From the NCBI GenBank assembly GCA_026398575.1, contig JAPLSP010000668.1, forward strand, positions 1 through 25,814: a DNA stretch of 25,814 bases, read 5' to 3'. The notes under the pieces are model-generated. The model was not told the origin of the DNA. It saw only the letters and a program-made list of their open reading frames with translations, and ran no database searches. Below, one piece after another: positions 1 to 6,690 of the stretch. This stretch comes from Candidatus Sumerlaeota bacterium. GTDB lineage: Bacteria; Sumerlaeota; Sumerlaeia; JADFCT01. The position numbers were made by a program, and so were the translations under genes. Within the stretch, counting starts at the first letter, position 1. Every line of letters starts with the position of its first letter.

Positions 1-1
1 C

Positions 2-160
2 AGAGCCGGTTATTCCGCTTTTTCCATTTCCTCCCATGCCTCCGAAAACTCAAATGATGATCAGGCTCATGCTGATTCAAATCGCGGCTATTCACTCGGT
101 ATTATTGCCGCTTTTCACCCACTAATTCTTCACGGGAACCAAAAATCAAAAGATACGTAG
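2..160 (+). other. Open frame at window edge, possible C-terminal gene fragment
   Basis: An uninterrupted forward frame enters from the window edge and stops at 158-160. The 52 residues are rich in Ser, Ala and Asn (for example SISSHASENSNDDQAHADSN). I recognise no domain. A second forward frame, in register with the FGE fragment that follows, also enters from the edge but stops at 123-125. This could be the tail of an upstream gene or a chance frame; the sequence does not decide. Confidence 0.2.
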
Positions 161-650
161 CTGGCGCAATCCAGAATTTGACCAAACGGATACTCATCCG
201 GTGGTCAATGTCAATTGGGACGATGCCAAAGCCTTCTGTGACTGGCTGGCCAGAAAAACAGGTAGGGCTTATCAGCTTCCAACCGAAGCTCAATGGGAAT
301 ATGCCTGTCGTGCCGGAACGAAGACGCTCTACCAATGGGGCGACGATCCGGATGGAGGCAAAGGCTGGTGCAATTGCGCCGATCAAAGCGCGAAAGGGCA
401 ATTCCCAGATTGGAAATCCTATTTCAATTGGGATGATGGCTATATTTACACGGCGCCGGTGAAAAGCTTCAAACCCAACGCCTGGGGATTATATGATATG
501 TTAGGGAATGCCTTAGAATGGGTATTGCGTGGTGGTTCTTGGCAAGATGGTCCAGACTATTGCCGGTCGGCATCGCGTCTCTCTACTCTTCCAACTTTTG
601 TGTACCCTATGTCAGGTTTCCGGGTATGTTTGGTTGCCCGGACCAATTAA
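126..650 (+). pseudogene. FGE-sulfatase (SUMF1-like) domain fragment with internal deletion
   Basis: The frame is open from 126, directly after a stop at 123-125, and ends at 648-650. It encodes only the C-terminal half of a formylglycine-generating-enzyme-type (C-type-lectin-like) fold. Visible family motifs are HPVVNVNWDDAKAFCDWL (195-248), QLPTEAQWEYACRAGT (274-321), GLYDMLGNALEW (487-522), LRGGSW (526-543) and a C-terminal CR...GFR. The export signal and first half of the domain are absent. The stretch of about 30 residues normally found between the EWxxDWY segment and RGGSW is also missing: EWV runs straight into LRGGSW near 525. A GTG at 201 could in principle start translation, but no ribosome binding site supports it. 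Two separate losses argue for a decayed gene. It is a distant relative of the intact FGE-domain protein at 19032-20324, not a recent copy of it. Confidence 0.7.
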
Positions 651-814
651 GCATGCTATAGGCCTATACTCCTTTTCCCCCTTTGCCGCGAGCGGAGTAT
701 ATAGCTTCATTCCAAAAATGAGAGAATGATTGCACCCAAGTATTAAAGTATTAAAGGGACAGGTTAGCCAATCTGGTTTTATTCGCTTTGTTGTGTTGAC
801 ACCTCATTTCATCG

Positions 815-1026
815 GTCAAGTCAGACGTTTCAGCAAGTGCTCCAATCTTTCAGTAAAGGAATTGTTCCCACTTTGGCGGCCGGCGCGGATGTTTGCCGAT
901 TCTGTCCAATTCCTCACAACCCAAGCCAGGCAATCAATCAGACGTTCCAATGTCTTGCACACCTGAAACCTGTTTTGTCGCAGGCGCTGTTGAATTTGCT
1001 GTGAACACTGCGCGGCGCGCTGTCAT
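815..1026 (-). other. Protein-like C-terminal fragment, unidentified
   Basis: On the reverse strand a frame is open from about 1026 (just after an in-frame TGA) to a TGA at 815-817. It has no start codon that makes sense. The residues look protein-like and helical, for example CKTLERLIDCLAWVVRNWTE followed shortly by FTERLEHLLKRLT at the end. I cannot name the family. Its upstream part overlaps, in another frame, the tail of the LamG-like fragment, so it is probably the surviving 3' end of another broken gene. Forward frames over the same bases look less protein-like. Confidence 0.25.
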
Positions 1027-1123
1027 TGGAGGCGTCTGCATAAATCCAGAACGCCAGCGACATCGCCGAAGCGTTGGGCGTCAGCGCGCCGTTCCAGGAG
1101 TCTGTCGGAGAATCGCGTATCTT

Positions 1124-1162
1124 CCCCATGAAAACGCCCAAAAGCCGGCGCTTGTCATGGGG
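1124..1162. repeat. Hairpin 1 of the MITE-like element
   Basis: Outer arms ccccatga (1124-1131) and tcatgggg (1155-1162) pair perfectly. An inner cgcc/ggcg stem (1135-1138 with 1147-1150) follows, with an unpaired C at 1151. The core at 1131-1153 matches the core of hairpin 2 at 20 of 23 positions. Confidence 0.6.
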
Positions 1163-1199
1163 GCGATGCCTTAGATCGTGGGTGACAAGTGAGTGGTTA

Positions 1200-1236
1200 C
1201 CGCATAAAACGCCCAACCACCGGCGCTTTTATGCGG
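1200..1236. repeat. Hairpin 2 of the MITE-like element
   Basis: Outer arms ccgcataaaa (1200-1209) and ttttatgcgg (1227-1236) pair over 10 bp. The inner cgcc/ggcg stem (1210-1213 with 1222-1225) has a bulged C at 1226, the same architecture as hairpin 1. The outer-arm sequence differs from hairpin 1 but is still self-complementary. Confidence 0.6.
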
Positions 1237-1486
1237 GAAACACCTTGGATGAATGCCTTTTCGCACACGCTCTTAGATAATCGAGTTCTCCGACAGACTC
1301 CTTGGGAACCATGACGCGGTCCGACGAACCGTTGAAGGAGATAGCGCCGTTGACCTGCCCCGCGCAAGAAATATTTGCCGTGTATTGCTCTGCCGCGCCG
1401 TCGTTGCTCAAAAGCGCGTCGGCGATCACATAGCTGTCGGACGCGTCATCGTTCATTAGGCATAATTCAATGACTTATCCTGAAGT

Positions 1487-2677
1487 TCATTTGAGAACGA
1501 GTTTGCTGATGGGGATGATCGCGAGTTCGGCGCTGTTGTTGTTCCACAGCTCGCGGCCGGCGCCTTTGCGGCCGACTCCGCCGCCGCTGTTGGAGTAACC
1601 GATGTAGAGCCTGCCGTCATGCTCGACGGCGCAGGGGTAGGCCAGCGTGGCCCGGGCGTGAGACTCGCCGGGACCTTCGGGAAACAGCGCGTGGCGGATC
1701 ACGAAGACTTTCGAGAAGGTTGTCTCGCCCGGACGGCTTACCGCGATGGTCAGCGGCGTGCGGCGGTTGCCGCCGTCCGCCGTGGTCGAGCAGATAAGGT
1801 AACGCTGGCCGTTGCTGAGCGTGCCGGCGTAGGGCTTGCTCGCCGCCATCGGCAGGTTGCTCGGCTGCGATTGAGTCCATGTGCGCCCGCAGTCCTCGCT
1901 GAAGGCGACGAAGGCGACGGGGCGCTTGCCGTCGCACCGCGCGATGTTGATCACGCGACGTCCGGCGACGATGACCGACGACTCGCCCCACATCGTCAGG
2001 CTTTCCGGCTTGGGGATCACCACGAGATCCCACTTCGCGAAGTCCTCGCCGCGGCTGATCGCGACGGCGGCCGGGTTACCCTTGCCCACGCTGATGCCGG
2101 ACATGATCCAGGCGCCGTCGGCCAATCTGAGTGGCTCCTGCAGCGGCCAGAAACCGCCTTCGATGACGGCGCCTTTGCGCTCCCACGCGCCGTCCGCCTC
2201 GTTAAGCAGGTAAGCGCGCGTGTGAACCCGCTCCATCGTGCCGGTGTAGGCGCCGTGGAAGGCCCAGAGCCGGCCGTTGTGCGAGAGGAACACGCCGTGG
2301 CTGACGCCGACGCCTGGCGCCGGGCTCGCATCCATTGTCCGAACGGCGCTCCACGTCTTGCCGCCGTCCTCGCTGACGCAAAAGCGCGCCTCTTCCGTGT
2401 CCGTATTCTCGCCGCCCTTGTTGTGCCCAAACGATGCGTAAAGCCGCCCCTTGTGCCACGCGAGCGCGACGCCGTGCAGAAAGCGGTAGCCGTCCTTATC
2501 GAACGCGTAGGGCTTGATGACACGAAACTCGACGCCATCAAGAACCGCGATGTCTGCGGTTCTGGGAATGGTTGAGGCGCTGTCCCATAGTTGAACAGCG
2601 TCGTTGGCGTGCAGCGCTGCCATCTGAAACAGCCAGAGGGCGGTGAGGACAAAGTCAAAATATACGCGTCTTATCAC
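1487..2677 (-). CDS. Secreted sialidase-like (BNR/Asp-box) protein
   Basis: The 396-residue protein starts at a GTG (2677-2675) with AAAGG about nine bases upstream. An N-terminal hydrophobic stretch at residues 8-22 (FDFVLTALWLFQMAA) followed by AHAND-like residues looks like a signal peptide, so export is expected. Two good Asp boxes are visible, SEDGGKTW at 102-109 and SEDCGRTW at 260-267. They mark the six-bladed beta-propeller of the exo-alpha-sialidase/neuraminidase superfamily. Length fits a single catalytic propeller. I cannot confirm the full sialidase arginine triad and nucleophile Tyr by eye, so the substrate (sialic acid or another glycan) is open. It lies about 80 bases downstream of the chimeric gene on the same strand and could share its transcript. 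Its codon third positions are markedly richer in G and C than those of its neighbours. Confidence 0.75.
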   Translation of the reverse strand: MIRRVYFDFVLTALWLFQMAALHANDAVQLWDSASTIPRTADIAVLDGVEFRVIKPYAFDKDGYRFLHGVALAWHKGRLYASFGHNKGGENTDTEEARFCVSEDGGKTWSAVRTMDASPAPGVGVSHGVFLSHNGRLWAFHGAYTGTMERVHTRAYLLNEADGAWERKGAVIEGGFWPLQEPLRLADGAWIMSGISVGKGNPAAVAISRGEDFAKWDLVVIPKPESLTMWGESSVIVAGRRVINIARCDGKRPVAFVAFSEDCGRTWTQSQPSNLPMAASKPYAGTLSNGQRYLICSTTADGGNRRTPLTIAVSRPGETTFSKVFVIRHALFPEGPGESHARATLAYPCAVEHDGRLYIGYSNSGGGVGRKGAGRELWNNNSAELAIIPISKLVLK

Positions 2678-2758
2678 AGCCTATGCCTTTGTTTAGCTTG
2701 CCGGCATTTTCATCTGGGAGTTTGCCGTGAGCAAAACGATGAACTATGCAATGCTGTG

Positions 2759-4072
2759 CTATATCAACGCTTCGCTACAGACAATCCTCGGAATTTCAAC
2801 TTTATCAAGCCTGAGACCATCTTGCTCCAGTCGTTCGCATAGATGATGCTGGTGATAGATATCAATTAGCGCCTTCAATAGCGTAGCCCCTGTGGCGCCA
2901 TTTCGCCGCAACAGGTTCAATTCTTTCTTGACGGCTGACGTGGGCGCCATGCGGAAAGCCTTTTCCATTTCATTGATGCGCGCCCTCTCATCCTCGTCTT
3001 CGGTATGACCGAACAGCACGCGCAGTTCGCGCAGAACATATTTTTGTCCCGTCTGAAGCGTCATGGTATGCTGCCGCTGGGCTTGCTGGTGTTTCACCTC
3101 CTCGACGAACTGCTCCCGAATCCGCATAACTTGGCCGTTATAATCTTTGGGCAATTTCTCAGCCCTCGGCGTTTCGGGTGTTGCCTTGATAGCTTCAAGC
3201 GCGCGCGGCAAATCACGCGATATGGTTTTGCCGTCTTCTCCCACCAGGAAAAGTTGGTTGTAGCGTCCGGCTTGACAAAACACATATAAACCTGGAGCTG
3301 CGCCCCTCTTTGCTGACCGGATGCCATCGCGCAGATTTAGAATCCGCTCATACTCATCGGGCGCCTCCCTCGATAGATTGCGAAAAAACTCCTCTGCCTC
3401 ATTCAAGTCCATGAATTCCTCTTCGGCATCGTCCAGTGCCTCCATCTCACGATCCAAGTAAATTGCATACATGGCGTTTTCGTTGAGTTTTTCGCTTTTA
3501 TCCAGAATGGCGGCATCTTCGCCAATCGTATCGTGGATTTCCTGGATGCGCAGAGCCAAGACGGCCTGGATCGCCAGTGGCGACAGGCGAAAAATGTCCG
3601 GCCCGGCCTCTTCCAGATCGAGCATCTGGATGCGCTCCGTTGCCGTGCGCAGGCGCTCAAAAGGACCGATGGCGATGCGGCGAAAGAGGCGGCGCTTTTC
3701 GACGCGATCATCGTATTTGACGTTCAAGAAATGCCAATTCGTCCGGTCGTCGTTGGAGAAGATGAAAAGGCTATAGGGATGCTCGCGCAGGAGGCTTTCA
3801 ACAACGGGCCGCTCTAATGTTCGCTTCAGTTCGGTCGAAGCCATGCGCGCATAAATGACATGGAACACGCCGCCCGCGCCGCCCGAAGCCCAGAGCAGCG
3901 GGTCTTCGGCCAGCGCGTTTTTCGCTGCGTCGCTCCATCCCGCGCGCGAAAGCGGCTTGTTGACGCGTTCGTAGCTCAGCCGCGACCAAAACAATTCCTT
4001 GAGCGGCTCCAAGCCGGACATACCTTGGAGGATCTCAAAGACTTCCATTTTATTCTGCTGCGTCGCGCTCAC
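2759..4072 (-). CDS. Chimeric protein: Eco57I-type methylase N-terminus joined to a helicase-like C-terminus
   Basis: Start taken at the GTG at 4072, because GGAGG and AAAGGA lie upstream and the GTGA overlaps the stop of the preceding small ORF. A TTG at 4096 in frame gives 445 instead of 437 residues. Residues 1 to about 170 match from memory the N-terminal, pre-catalytic region of type IIG Eco57I-like restriction-methylases: ELFWSRLSYERVNKPLS, HVIYARMAS, EHPYSLFIFSN, WHFLNVKYDD, RLRTATERIQMLDLEE, LSPLAIQ. At this point such proteins normally continue towards the methylase core with DPAxGSG and NPPY motifs. Here the sequence switches near nucleotide 3550-3565 to IQEIHDTIGEDAAILDK, LNENAMYAIY, LRDGIRSAKRG, LYVFCQAGRYNQLFLV, LRELRVLFGHTEDEDE and LNLLRRNGATG. 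These resemble the tail of SNF2/DEAD-type helicases encoded beside such methylases. Neither methylase nor helicase catalytic motifs are present, so enzymatic activity is unlikely. A deletion fusing two adjacent defence genes is the simplest explanation. Confidence 0.6.
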   Translation of the reverse strand: MSATQQNKMEVFEILQGMSGLEPLKELFWSRLSYERVNKPLSRAGWSDAAKNALAEDPLLWASGGAGGVFHVIYARMASTELKRTLERPVVESLLREHPYSLFIFSNDDRTNWHFLNVKYDDRVEKRRLFRRIAIGPFERLRTATERIQMLDLEEAGPDIFRLSPLAIQAVLALRIQEIHDTIGEDAAILDKSEKLNENAMYAIYLDREMEALDDAEEEFMDLNEAEEFFRNLSREAPDEYERILNLRDGIRSAKRGAAPGLYVFCQAGRYNQLFLVGEDGKTISRDLPRALEAIKATPETPRAEKLPKDYNGQVMRIREQFVEEVKHQQAQRQHTMTLQTGQKYVLRELRVLFGHTEDEDERARINEMEKAFRMAPTSAVKKELNLLRRNGATGATLLKALIDIYHQHHLCERLEQDGLRLDKVEIPRIVCSEALI

Positions 4073-4230
4073 GGTTCGCAAATCCTTTGCCTCCAATTAT
4101 TCTCGCAATGATCGCGAAAACTCTGCGCATCATGATGCTGTTCAAGGCAATGGTCCAGCGAAAAGGCGCAATATGGCCGCTTTTTCTTTTTCTGCCTCGG
4201 CGGTTCGGTTGCAGGCGTCGCATTGTTCAT
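4069..4230 (-). CDS. Small Cys/His-containing ORF, possibly coupled to the chimeric gene
   Basis: This 53-residue ORF starts at ATG 4230 with a good AGGAAAGG seven bases upstream. Its TGA (4071-4069) overlaps the GTG start of the next gene as GTGA, the usual sign of translational coupling. The product is basic at first (PPRQKKKKRPY), then rich in Cys and His (YCAFSLDHCLEQHHDAQS...DHCENNW), which could suggest metal binding. I recognise no family. Against it, the opposite strand over the same bases carries a competing membrane-protein-like reading. The signals favour this strand modestly. Confidence 0.35.
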   Translation of the reverse strand: MNNATPATEPPRQKKKKRPYCAFSLDHCLEQHHDAQSFRDHCENNWRQRICEP

Positions 4231-4423
4231 TGCGGCGCCTTTCCTGGCGTTGAACAATGAAGAGCGCTTCTGGCGGGTGGTTGAACGCAGTCTGCTGGCC
4301 TCAAATCCCGAAACGGCCAAAATGATGCTCACCGCCTGGGCGCGCTTTCATAGTGAAAGCAAATCATATCCCTCCGGTTTCGGACACCGCCTTCAGCAAG
4401 TTGGGCGGCAGAGTCGCGCCTAA
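4150..4423 (+). pseudogene. Possible frameshifted small membrane protein (alternative reading)
   Basis: From ATG 4150 the forward frame reads MVQRKGAIWPLFLFL. Shifting by one base inside the T-rich run at 4181-4193 gives a membrane helix (LGGSVAGVALFIAAPFLAL) and then a convincing amphipathic helix (ERFWRVVERSLLASNPETAK). It ends in frame at 4423. A one-base change in the T-run would restore a single small membrane protein. It conflicts with the reverse-strand ORFs at 4069-4230 and 4364-4660, and only one strand is likely to be real in each part. Confidence 0.22.
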
Positions 4424-4660
4424 AACCGGCGACAAGTGCTGCGCCAGACGTTCCATCTGCCGTCGGCGGATATTGCGATGAAAAATTTCATGCAATGCCG
4501 CCACTCTCTCAGCCTCCGGCAATTTCTCGTCATCCAATAGCGCAGGATTGAGCGCAATGCGCCGTTGCTCCGTTTGCAGGAATGCGCTCTGAATAAGCGC
4601 CTCCGTTCCAGACGAGGATAAACGCGCCTCACGATCTCCATCGGAAATTTCCTGCTCCAT
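4364..4660 (-). CDS. Hypothetical small helical protein
   Basis: The ORF of 98 residues starts at ATG 4660 and stops at 4364. It is hydrophilic and probably all-helical, with segments such as LPEAERVAALHEIFHRNIRR and MERLAQHLSPVLGATLPPN. There is no signal peptide, membrane segment or recognisable motif. It is the most upstream member of a reverse-strand run leading into the small Cys/His ORF and the chimeric methylase-helicase gene, so it may have belonged to the same defence-related operon. No clear ribosome binding site precedes the ATG. Forward frames over the region are broken, which supports the reverse strand. Function unknown. Confidence 0.45.
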   Translation of the reverse strand: MEQEISDGDREARLSSSGTEALIQSAFLQTEQRRIALNPALLDDEKLPEAERVAALHEIFHRNIRRRQMERLAQHLSPVLGATLPPNLLKAVSETGGI

Positions 4661-4891
4661 GCCAGATAAGACTCATAAGGAATATATATGCTTATCCCGT
4701 CACCGCGCGGTGATGACTCATGATCTGAGTAACTTTCCTATGGAACATGTGAAAGCAATTGCGCTTCTTTCTTCTTTCTATTTCTTTTCTATATAGAAAA
4801 CAAGAATAATAGAATGAAGGAAAAAATCAGCGGATGGATTTGGCATAAATATATAAAAAGAATACGCCACAACACTCAGGTTTAGTTTTCC
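4661..4891. other. AT-rich divergent spacer with a 16-bp palindrome
   Basis: This spacer separates a reverse-strand gene from forward genes and is distinctly AT-rich. It contains the perfect palindrome ttttctatatagaaaa at 4785-4800, inside a longer imperfect inverted repeat of roughly 4770-4825. It also has small arms ACTCA/TGAGT around 4717-4731. It holds no coding frame I trust. It may carry divergent promoters or an operator, but no -35/-10 pair stands out. Confidence 0.35.
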
Positions 4892-5100
4892 ATGAGAAAC
4901 TTTCTCAGTATGAAGAATAGTTTCCTGCTTTCATCCTGTTACGTTATTTCTTGCATCAGTTTTTGCCGCGATGGATTCCAGCGGGAATTTTTGCTTGCCC
5001 AATGCCTATGCCGGATCAGGAGGTCCCCGCCTCGCTTCAATAGCGTGCGAAAAATCCCTCGACTTTGCATGGAAACAGCGCAATAATTCTCTCCCGACAA
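4892..5100 (+). pseudogene. Frameshifted remnant of a secreted protein
   Basis: From ATG 4892 one frame reads MRNFLSMKNSFLLSSC, the start of a signal peptide. The hydrophobic core and cleavage region continue in the next frame as VTLFLASVFAAMDSSGN (about 4938-4988). This runs on as a plausible mature start, FCLPNAYAGSGGPRLAS, before losing protein character. A single indel near 4930-4940 would join the two into one normal signal peptide. Downstream the frame runs into the start of the next gene and ends out of register, so the gene is broken. The original family is not recognisable. Confidence 0.35.
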
Positions 5101-5145
5101 TAGCAATATCGAGGAGACGTTGTTCACCGAAAGGATACGCCTTGT

Positions 5146-6531
5146 ATGAAAGAGAACCAGCACGTCGAATGGAAAGAGACTTGGCGGGACGAATACATGC
5201 GATGGATCTGCGGATTTGCCAACGCAGACGGCGGTGTCCTGCATGTGGGACGGAATGACAAGGGCGAGGTAGTCGGTTTGGCGAACGCCGCGAAACTGAT
5301 GGAGGATATCCCCAACAAAGTGCGGGATATCCTTGGCATCATGGTAGAGGTGAATTTGTGCGAAGAGACCGGAAAAGAATACATCGAGATCTTAGTGGCT
5401 CCTTATCCCTATCCCGTGAGCTACAAGGGCGAATATCACTATCGCAGCGGTAGCACAAAGCAGGAATTGAAAGGCGCGGCGCTGGACCGTTTCCTGCTTC
5501 GCAAACAAGGGCGGCATTGGGATGGTGTGCCAGTACCGCATTTTGCCGTCGCTGACTTGTCGCAACAGGCGTTGGCGATTTTCAGGAAAAAGGCTGCAAA
5601 GAGCAAACGACTCTCGTCTGAGTTGCTGGCTGAATCTGATGCGGTCCTCCTCGACAAGCTGAAGTTGTTTGAGCATGGCTACCTGAAGCGTGCGGCGCTG
5701 ATGCTGTTTCATGAGGATCCCGAGTATGTCGTCACTGGAGCTTATGTGAAGATCGGCTATTTTCACACTGATTCCGACCTGCTATATCACGACGAGATCC
5801 ACGGCGATTTGTTCAGCCAGGTGGAGAAAACGATTGATCTGCTGCTCACCAAATATCTGAGGGCCGGCATCTCCTACGAAGGCGTCCAGCGCATCGAAGC
5901 TTTCCCAGTGCCAGAACCAGCGTTGCGCGAATCCGTTATCAACGCCATTGCTCACAAGGATTACGCTTCCGCCATCCCGATCCAGATCAGCGTCTATCAC
6001 GATAAACTAATGATTTGGAATGCCGGCCACCTGCCCCAGGATTGGACGATTGAACGTCTCACTGCCAAACACGCTTCGGCGCCCAGCAATCCCGATATAG
6101 CCAACGCTTTTTTTCGCGTCGCCTTTATGGAATCCTGGGGACGTGGCATTGACCTCATTCGTAACGCCTGCCACAGCGCGGGAAAATCTGAGCCTGTCTT
6201 CCGCTGGGACAACGGACTATGGGTGGAGTTCCCGTTGCAGGAAGTGAAAACGATAGTCAAAACGCCGGTCAAAACGCCGGTCAAAACGCCGGTCAAAATT
6301 CTCCAGTTTTTGGAGACAAATCCTTGTATGACTCTTGCCGAAGTCGCAGCTGCGATCGGCAAGTCTATAAGAGCGGTCGAGCGTGCCAGTACCAAGCTGG
6401 TCAAAGAAGGCCGTTTGCAATACATCGGCCCCGCCAAAGGGGGGCATTGGGAAGTGAAAAGAGATTGCATGGGCGAGATCGGGCAATCCGATATGACTCC
6501 GCCGAGGCCCGCCAGATCACACAAGGCATGA
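5146..6531 (+). CDS. AlbA_2 (Schlafen-like) domain protein with HATPase-like domain and winged helix
   Basis: The 461-residue protein begins at ATG 5146, with AAAGGA about ten bases upstream. Residues 1-120 form an AlbA_2/Schlafen-type nucleic-acid-binding domain: ExK near residue 8 and GFANADGGVLHVGRND at 23-38. Residues about 255-340 look like the GHKL-type ATP-binding module usual in this family, with ESVINAIAHKDY at 262-273 and WGRGI at 331-335. A linker of VKTP repeats (371-384) leads to a winged helix (385-437; MTLAEVAAAIGKSIRAVERA and GGHWEV). Family members are cytoplasmic, annotated as ATP-binding or transcriptional regulators, and often found near mobile or defence genes; the molecular role is poorly known. 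The last 20 or so residues after WEVKRD look foreign, as if the frame ran into other sequence. Confidence 0.75.
   Translation: MKENQHVEWKETWRDEYMRWICGFANADGGVLHVGRNDKGEVVGLANAAKLMEDIPNKVRDILGIMVEVNLCEETGKEYIEILVAPYPYPVSYKGEYHYRSGSTKQELKGAALDRFLLRKQGRHWDGVPVPHFAVADLSQQALAIFRKKAAKSKRLSSELLAESDAVLLDKLKLFEHGYLKRAALMLFHEDPEYVVTGAYVKIGYFHTDSDLLYHDEIHGDLFSQVEKTIDLLLTKYLRAGISYEGVQRIEAFPVPEPALRESVINAIAHKDYASAIPIQISVYHDKLMIWNAGHLPQDWTIERLTAKHASAPSNPDIANAFFRVAFMESWGRGIDLIRNACHSAGKSEPVFRWDNGLWVEFPLQEVKTIVKTPVKTPVKTPVKILQFLETNPCMTLAEVAAAIGKSIRAVERASTKLVKEGRLQYIGPAKGGHWEVKRDCMGEIGQSDMTPPRPARSHKA
6256..6298 (+). repeat. 12-bp tandem repeat (3.6 copies) encoding VKTP
   Basis: The unit gtcaaaacgccg occurs at 6256, 6268 and 6280 without mismatch and is followed by gtcaaaa at 6292. 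It encodes the VKTP linker of the AlbA_2 protein. Copy-number change by slippage would add or remove four residues without shifting the frame. Confidence 0.85.
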
Positions 6532-6629
6532 TACTGGAATTGCTGACCGAAAAAATCGGTTGCTTTAAGCAATATGCCCTCGCGGATCAATTCCATCCTG
6601 CGCAGGAAGTTGAAAATCACATCCGATAA
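6480..6629 (+). other. Out-of-frame protein-like tail after the AlbA_2 gene
   Basis: In a frame different from the preceding gene, the sequence reads YDSAEARQITQGMILELLTE and then KQYALADQFHPAQEVENHIR, ending at a stop at 6627-6629. It looks like the C-terminus of another protein and overlaps the last codons of the AlbA_2 gene. No start codon with a ribosome binding site serves it. I read it as a fragment brought in by rearrangement, which would explain the odd tail on the upstream protein. Family unknown. Confidence 0.25.
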
Positions 6630-6690
6630 GCCCGCTTCATTATGGCTTGAAGGCGAAAGAAATATAAAGCAGCAGGTCTCTGCTTGCTTT

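Larger units (their letters stand above)
1096..1302. mobile_element. MITE-like element with 17-bp terminal inverted repeats and twin hairpins
   Basis: The 207-bp interval is bounded by perfect 17-bp inverted repeats: aggagtctgtcggagaa at 1096-1112 and its reverse complement at 1286-1302. Inside are two strong hairpins, at 1124-1162 and 1200-1236, and no protein-coding gene. The element interrupts a LamG-like coding fragment on the reverse strand. Terminal inverted repeats, small size, no transposase and insertion into a gene together define a miniature inverted-repeat element mobilised in trans. I see no clean target-site duplication beside it, which lowers confidence. The related IS family is not identifiable from the ends alone. 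Confidence 0.55.
938..1456 (-). pseudogene. LamG/concanavalin A-like lectin fragment, split by an insertion
   Basis: Reading the reverse strand from 1456, the residues QVNGAISFNGSSDRVMVP (about 1360-1305) match the classic LamG-type pattern of a glycine-rich turn, FNGxxDxV and a following strand. After the inverted-repeat element at 1096-1302, a second piece contains NASAMSLAFWIYADASN (about 1080-1028). This is the next strand of the same fold, where family members usually read like sisaWvk. The two halves sit in order on the same strand on either side of the element, so one domain was interrupted by insertion. No signal peptide or full-length frame remains. LamG domains in this setting normally belong to large secreted carbohydrate-binding proteins. 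Confidence 0.5.

Noticed and set aside
1096..1302. CRISPR or attC/integron interpretation of the twin hairpins
   Set aside because: There are only two units, no spacers or cassettes, no integrase, and outer terminal inverted repeats that fit a MITE better.
1619..2575. 318-codon forward frame opposite the sialidase-like gene
   Set aside because: It is a shadow of a high-GC3 gene. The reverse frame has a signal peptide and two Asp boxes.
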